Positions 59,522 to 64,000 of a DNA stretch of 64,000 nt are shown piece after piece (position 1 is the first letter of the stretch; each line of letters starts with the position of its first letter). The notes below the pieces were generated by a model that saw only the letters and a list, made by a program, of their open reading frames with translations, had not been told where the DNA came from and did no database searches. The DNA is from Gnetum montanum (Eukaryota; Streptophyta; Gnetopsida; Gnetales; Gnetaceae). The translations under genes were made by a program, and so were the position numbers. The stretch spans positions 59,294 to 123,293 of the forward strand of contig MNCI01011353.1 of the NCBI GenBank assembly GCA_015680685.1. The letters run 5' to 3'.

Positions 59522-60433
59522 TAATGAGTAGCAAGGGTACCCCTATGTCCAACCATATGAATCACAAAGTGTTCATGCACAATCTGGTCAAATTTTGTGG
59601 ACTCTATAGTTTTCAGGTGCACTAAATTTCAAGAAAGTAAACTAGGCATTGAGAATGTTCATTGTCTTCCCAACTGTACTTGTGAGGCTTAATGGTATGG
59701 TTTAAGTGTAATTGAGGCATATGATTTTGATCATTTTATATTTTATGATTTTGGTGCTTAAAATAAACAAGATAGAGGATAAAGTAATTTAATGCCTACT
59801 TTAATCTAATTAGCTAACTATTGTTTAACTAGTTCTAACATAAGTATCTGATTCGTCTTGTTGTACACATCTTGAACGCACATCCTGAACGCACATAACA
59901 TTGTTGGGTTTCCAAGCATTAAGTGTTTCTAGGATTACCAAACATCATACACATGCTCAAAGTGGTCATACTTATGTGTTTACTTAATTGCTATTTAGCT
60001 TATCTTGCTTAATTACATAATTAGCTTAATTACTAAGGAATATTGAATAAATAACTAAAAGCATGAAATGCATGAATAAAATATTTAAGCTATCCAGAAT
60101 GCTGCAAGGTTTATTAAGAAGCTTATCTTTATTGTTGCATATACTATCATGCTCTAGTACAACAATGCTCGAATAAAGATCCGTACACTTAATGACTCCT
60201 ACTATGGGCACTCTAGAAAATATTCAAACTTTCAAATAGAAAAACTACAAGTGATTTACTACAACTATGATAAGATGATTTCTAAACATGGTAGGTTGGC
60301 ACATGTTTATAAGAAATAATAGACTTTACATCAATGGGGCCACATCAATGGATCAAATGATGTGTCGATGGGGCCTAGTCGATAAGGCCTAGTCAATGAG
60401 GCCTCATCAATGAGGCCAATTCATGACTCATCA
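59522..60433 (-). repeat. Copy C: 3' LTR
   Basis: 912 bp, from TAATGAG to CTCATCA. The U3 has repeats of GATGGGGCC / CATCAATGAGGCC type (60335-60415), allied to the GTCGAC-type U3 of copy D, followed by TATAAACA (60311-60304) and AATAAA (60133-60128). The polypurine tract (minus ATGGAGGTA) adjoins its right end. The outer flank is AAGGT (59517-59521). Confidence 0.82.
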
Positions 60434-60654
60434 TACCTCCATAACTAAATGAAAACCTATCTTCAAGTTCTTTACAAAATTGAAAAGGTATGGAATTATT
60501 GACAAGCACATGACTTGACAAAACTACATGACAAAACTAAGTGCTCAGGTGTACAAATAAACAAAGTTACAAATTGTGATGTTCATGACATAAAATTGAA
60601 CACCAAATAAAAATCAAACTACATGTTCTCTAATGGCATGAAAATAATTGAAAG

Positions 60655-63499
60655 GATAACACAATCCTAGGTAGTGGAGGATCCTAAGGCTTCGATAGAC
60701 CTTCTCCAACTTCAAGCACATGCAACAGTTGAGGCTATTGTGGCTGTCCAACTACTACTATAACTTCTTGTGGTTAATAGAAAGCATCAAGTAATGCTTT
60801 CATTTTGTCTTGCTTACTCCTAGGATCATTCATGATCCACACAACTTCACCAATGTGGGCCAGAATGGGAACATCCCAAGGATACCGAATTACTAGGAAT
60901 AGCTCTTTAGCATTGGCAAACTAAGCAGCGAACTGTTTACATTTGATATCAAACACCTTGACTATGTTTTGCAGCTCTTGGTAGTCATTCATTCTCCTAG
61001 ATAGTTTCTTGGTAGTTGATCTTTGATAAGTGAATCATGCCTTGAGAAATTTAAGTTTAGCATTTACCATCTCAAGATTTTACTTGGTGTGCTTGTGGTG
61101 CTTGAACTTAGCCTTATACAATAATTATGAGTCAACCACCTATTTTTCAAGTTCTGATCAAAGGTATTTGGTAGTCAACATTGCCAAATTTGCATATCAA
61201 ATATTGGCTAGTTCCATATATTCTTTTATTTCTTTGATTTGCAACTCCTCCATGTGAGCCTCCACTTTGTTATAGCCATCTATCCCATCAATGGTAGGAT
61301 ACCATACTTCTCTTCCTTACTAGAGTTACTAGAGGGCCTCATTTACTTTTAACTTAGCCACATGGATATAATTCTCATTCACCTCCTTCTGTAGGAAAAC
61401 CTAGTCTCTCTAGTGATTCTTGACTTTTTTAAATTTAAGAGCCTCATTTTTCTAAGTGGAAATTTCAATGGTAGATTTCTAATGTAAGGCATGAACTTCC
61501 TCCATAGAAAGATTGCAACTTTTTATTGCTAATTTCTTTAATTTTTTGTTTGCTCTATCTAGCTACTCCTATTCTTGATGGATAAATTCTTGCATCTATT
61601 ATTTTTATGCATCAACATTTCATAGGTAATGATTTTCTGTAGTCAGTGTTTCATTTTCGTAGTGCATCTGAATAAAGTTTTTTTGAACTAAATTGCTTTA
61701 GCTATAGATTGGTTAAAGATAGACATCACCATTCCCTCCTTAATTTGTTGTAATCATTCTTGAAGCTACTGAAAAGCTTCATCTTTGGTTATTGCAAGGT
61801 TGAATAGTGTAGGGTCAGCAAAGCAAGCACATAATTCAACAACCTCTATAGCCAAGCATTGGTTTGTGCTTGAGTCATTTCAAGTTTTACATTTTCCCTT
61901 TACCTTGAGTATCTTCAACTAGGTTGTAGTAATATAATTGGAAAAATCAAATATGTCTAGAATCAATTTCTTGATTGCCACCAATTAATCCAACAAATCT
62001 TCATGTTGGGTTGCACTCAATCTTCCACTGAAAGTTCCTATAGATGTTTACACATCTCAAAGTGTAGAAACATCTAGTACAAGTGTTAGAGGTGTGTTTA
62101 ATTCCTCCATGATTTGATCAACAACCATATCTAAAGCTATCTCCAACCCTTGGTGCTGCATCACTAGTATAGTTGCCTCCTTTTCCTCTTCCAAGTACAT
62201 CATAAAGGATGTGGCATTCCCAAATATTTCTAGGAATAGATGGTATTGAGAAAGAGATACCATTACCTCTTTGACAATAGGATTTGATCTCATAGGTAGC
62301 TACATTTGTTAGGATAAAAATAGTGATCCACATACCTCCATCTAACTAATTGTTTGAGCCACTTCATTAAGTTGACTCATTGCAACTCAATACATAGATG
62401 GATCTCTACCACTCATTCTTGCTCATTGCTCCTACTATTTCAAGGGCTACTCTTGGATTTTTTGTAGACACTCAATGGTAGCATAGGCTTCTAGCATTTT
62501 TTCTTGAGTGGGTGGTGGAGGTCACAATTGTTGCTCCTCTTCTTTAGATATGGTAGGTGTCTTATCCTACATCATTTAGGAGCAAGAGCCAACGAGGGTA
62601 TGTATGATCATGTCATTTGTGTAGTAAACTATCCCTGCCCTTTTACATAGTTTTCTAATATGACATGGGAAGGGTAGGGTTTTCCTTCCATGTTTATTCT
62701 CTTTGAAACATTTTTCTATCTCTAGATAGATTAATTATCAAAAATTTGCTAGAATTTTTCCACTTAGAGCAGTACATGCTTGGGTATAAAAGGCAATAAT
62801 CTTACTAGACCTCATTGTCAAATTGAGGTGATTGGCCACTATCTTAAAGTATACATGCTTTGCTAGTGTGAATGCTTCAAACTCCTTGTGGTCAACCTCA
62901 TAACATAGTTGAGTCCACTTATTTTTCACCTATGGATCAACTTGTGTCGATAGCTCTACCAATTATGTTCGAAAATAAGGCAATCCAAGAGCCTACATGA
63001 TGGTTTCAGTTGAGTAAGACACCTAAATGTCCTTGATCTTCATAGTGGAACCTATCCTTCTATTGTTTTAAAATAGGTATGTCTCTTCCATGTACCACTT
63101 TCCATTGGAAGTCATGATTGGCCACATGGGAAAGGTTTGCAATTGAGTATTTATCTCCACTGGAGCATGCTCTAAGAATGGCTTGAAGTTTAGTTCCTGG
63201 AGAACTAAGCATTGGACATCATGGGGCCTAATTGTATTGAGGTAGGCTTGTGTCAGTGTAGCTTCAAGTCTTAATATGGGCCTTGGTGCCTCCCTTCATT
63301 GTGATTATTTTATTACAACCTCTTCCTTGGAAATTTTTCAAATAGATTCCACTTCAAGCTCCTTCCAAAGAGATCCCATTGCATGGGTTTCTTCTACGTG
63401 TTCTTGGGCTTATTCTTGCTAGCCCCTTCCAACTCTAGGTCATTTCTTCCTAGGTTAAGATGGTCCTTCCTCTTGTAGTTTTTTTAGTCTTAGTGCCAT
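60655..63499 (-). pseudogene. Copy C extra ORF, broken and most diverged
   Basis: It starts MALRLKKLQEEG at 63499. Matching blocks in order are TLAKHVYFKIVANHL and KILANF (62860-62738), corresponding to A's LEERIYFKIGTYHIF and GKVNANL; and NATSFMMYLEEEKEATILVM, then QHQGLEIALDMVVD, at 62215-62100, corresponding to A's NAASFQVQLETSEGATIV and VVEAIEVIINHI. A helical part follows to about 60900. The end near 60655 is approximate because the last codons have drifted. No long uninterrupted frame remains. Confidence 0.65.
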
Positions 63500-64000
63500 T
63501 TGTAATCACAACATGATCACAGGTTAGCAATTATTGTGTAACATGAAACAATTAGGATACCTTATCTCATTAGCAAGGTTACACTTGGCTAAGTTGTGAT
63601 TATGACTAATTTTATCAATTTTAATCATTAGTGTAATTGTATCTTAATGTTAATAAGTGATTATAGCCATACCACAGGCTGTTGGAATGGTCAAACTCTC
63701 AAAAATTAATGGTTTAATATCATTATATTCATTAATCCTTTGGGGAGCCAGAAATATTTTGAAAAAATTCTCATTAGAAACCTTAAGGTTTATGGCCCCC
63801 ATGACTAAGAGCTTACTTTCGGTAGCTATAGGGTTGAAGAATGGAGTGATTCAAGCAAATAATCAGAAACTTATGGACTTTAGAAGGCTTTGGGTTCTAA
63901 AAAGGCAAAAAATCCTCTCTCATTGCAAAGAAAATGACAAAAAATGTCAAAGTGTTTGATGGTATTTATAGAGTTTTTGTGTTGTGTTCATGGGGCTTAC
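63500..64000 (-). mobile_element. Copy C leader, cut by the window end
   Basis: Non-coding sequence upstream of the copy C ORF. A GTATTTATAGAG near 63962-63973 reads TATAAATAC on the minus strand, about 470 bp from the ORF start, and so probably is the TATA box of this copy's promoter-like module. The rest lies outside the window. Confidence 0.5.

Overview
The window looks like intergenic DNA from a large, repeat-filled seed-plant genome, most likely a gymnosperm such as a conifer. That assignment is inference. It rests on AT-rich sequence packed with old, heavily mutated Ty3/gypsy, Ty1/copia and LINE remnants around a single spliced plant gene. I see no bacterial-type operons, rRNA, tRNA or CRISPR.

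Layout. 1-3.5 kb: AT-rich DNA, a partial frame at the left edge, and a less AT-rich stretch with broken frames. 3.5-9.7 kb: a decayed Tat-like gypsy pol (reverse transcriptase, RNase H, second RNase H, integrase), its 3' LTR, and an inverted second LTR tail to tail with it. 9.7-19.7 kb: AT-rich DNA with LINE scraps and two LTRs of the family described below; one is a clean solo LTR with a perfect 5-bp target duplication. 19.7-25 kb: a minus-strand LINE scrap, a copia RNase H scrap and a GC-richer, 5'-truncated L1-type LINE. The LINE's ORF2 appears to run into a plant-transposon-protein-like domain. 25-30.3 kb: less repetitive DNA holding the one apparently intact gene, a three-exon R2R3-MYB transcription factor on the minus strand (about 209 residues). 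30.3-33.7 kb: small tandem repeats and another LINE remnant. 33.7-64 kb: four copies (A, E, B, C) of one LTR-retrotransposon family, interrupted by remnants of a second, Tat-like family (41.4-46.2 kb).

The most interesting material is the A/B/C/E family. Its LTRs are about 0.85-0.92 kb, end in TGATGAG...CTCATCA, and carry a TATA box and AATAAA. Copy E has a primer-binding site matching tRNA-Asp apart from transitions. The elements carry a long extra ORF (about 900 codons in A) just upstream of the polypurine tract. It has a globular N-terminal domain and a long helical C-terminal part. No reverse transcriptase or integrase is visible in E, the copy whose span from primer-binding site to this ORF is preserved. 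A promoter-like module (ATATC-rich inverted repeats plus a TATA box), resembling the LTR U3, recurs about 0.5 kb upstream of the ORF in three copies. This suggests a non-autonomous lineage whose extra ORF may have had its own promoter.

Only the MYB gene appears functional. Everything else is mobile-element debris, with stop codons and frameshifts throughout.
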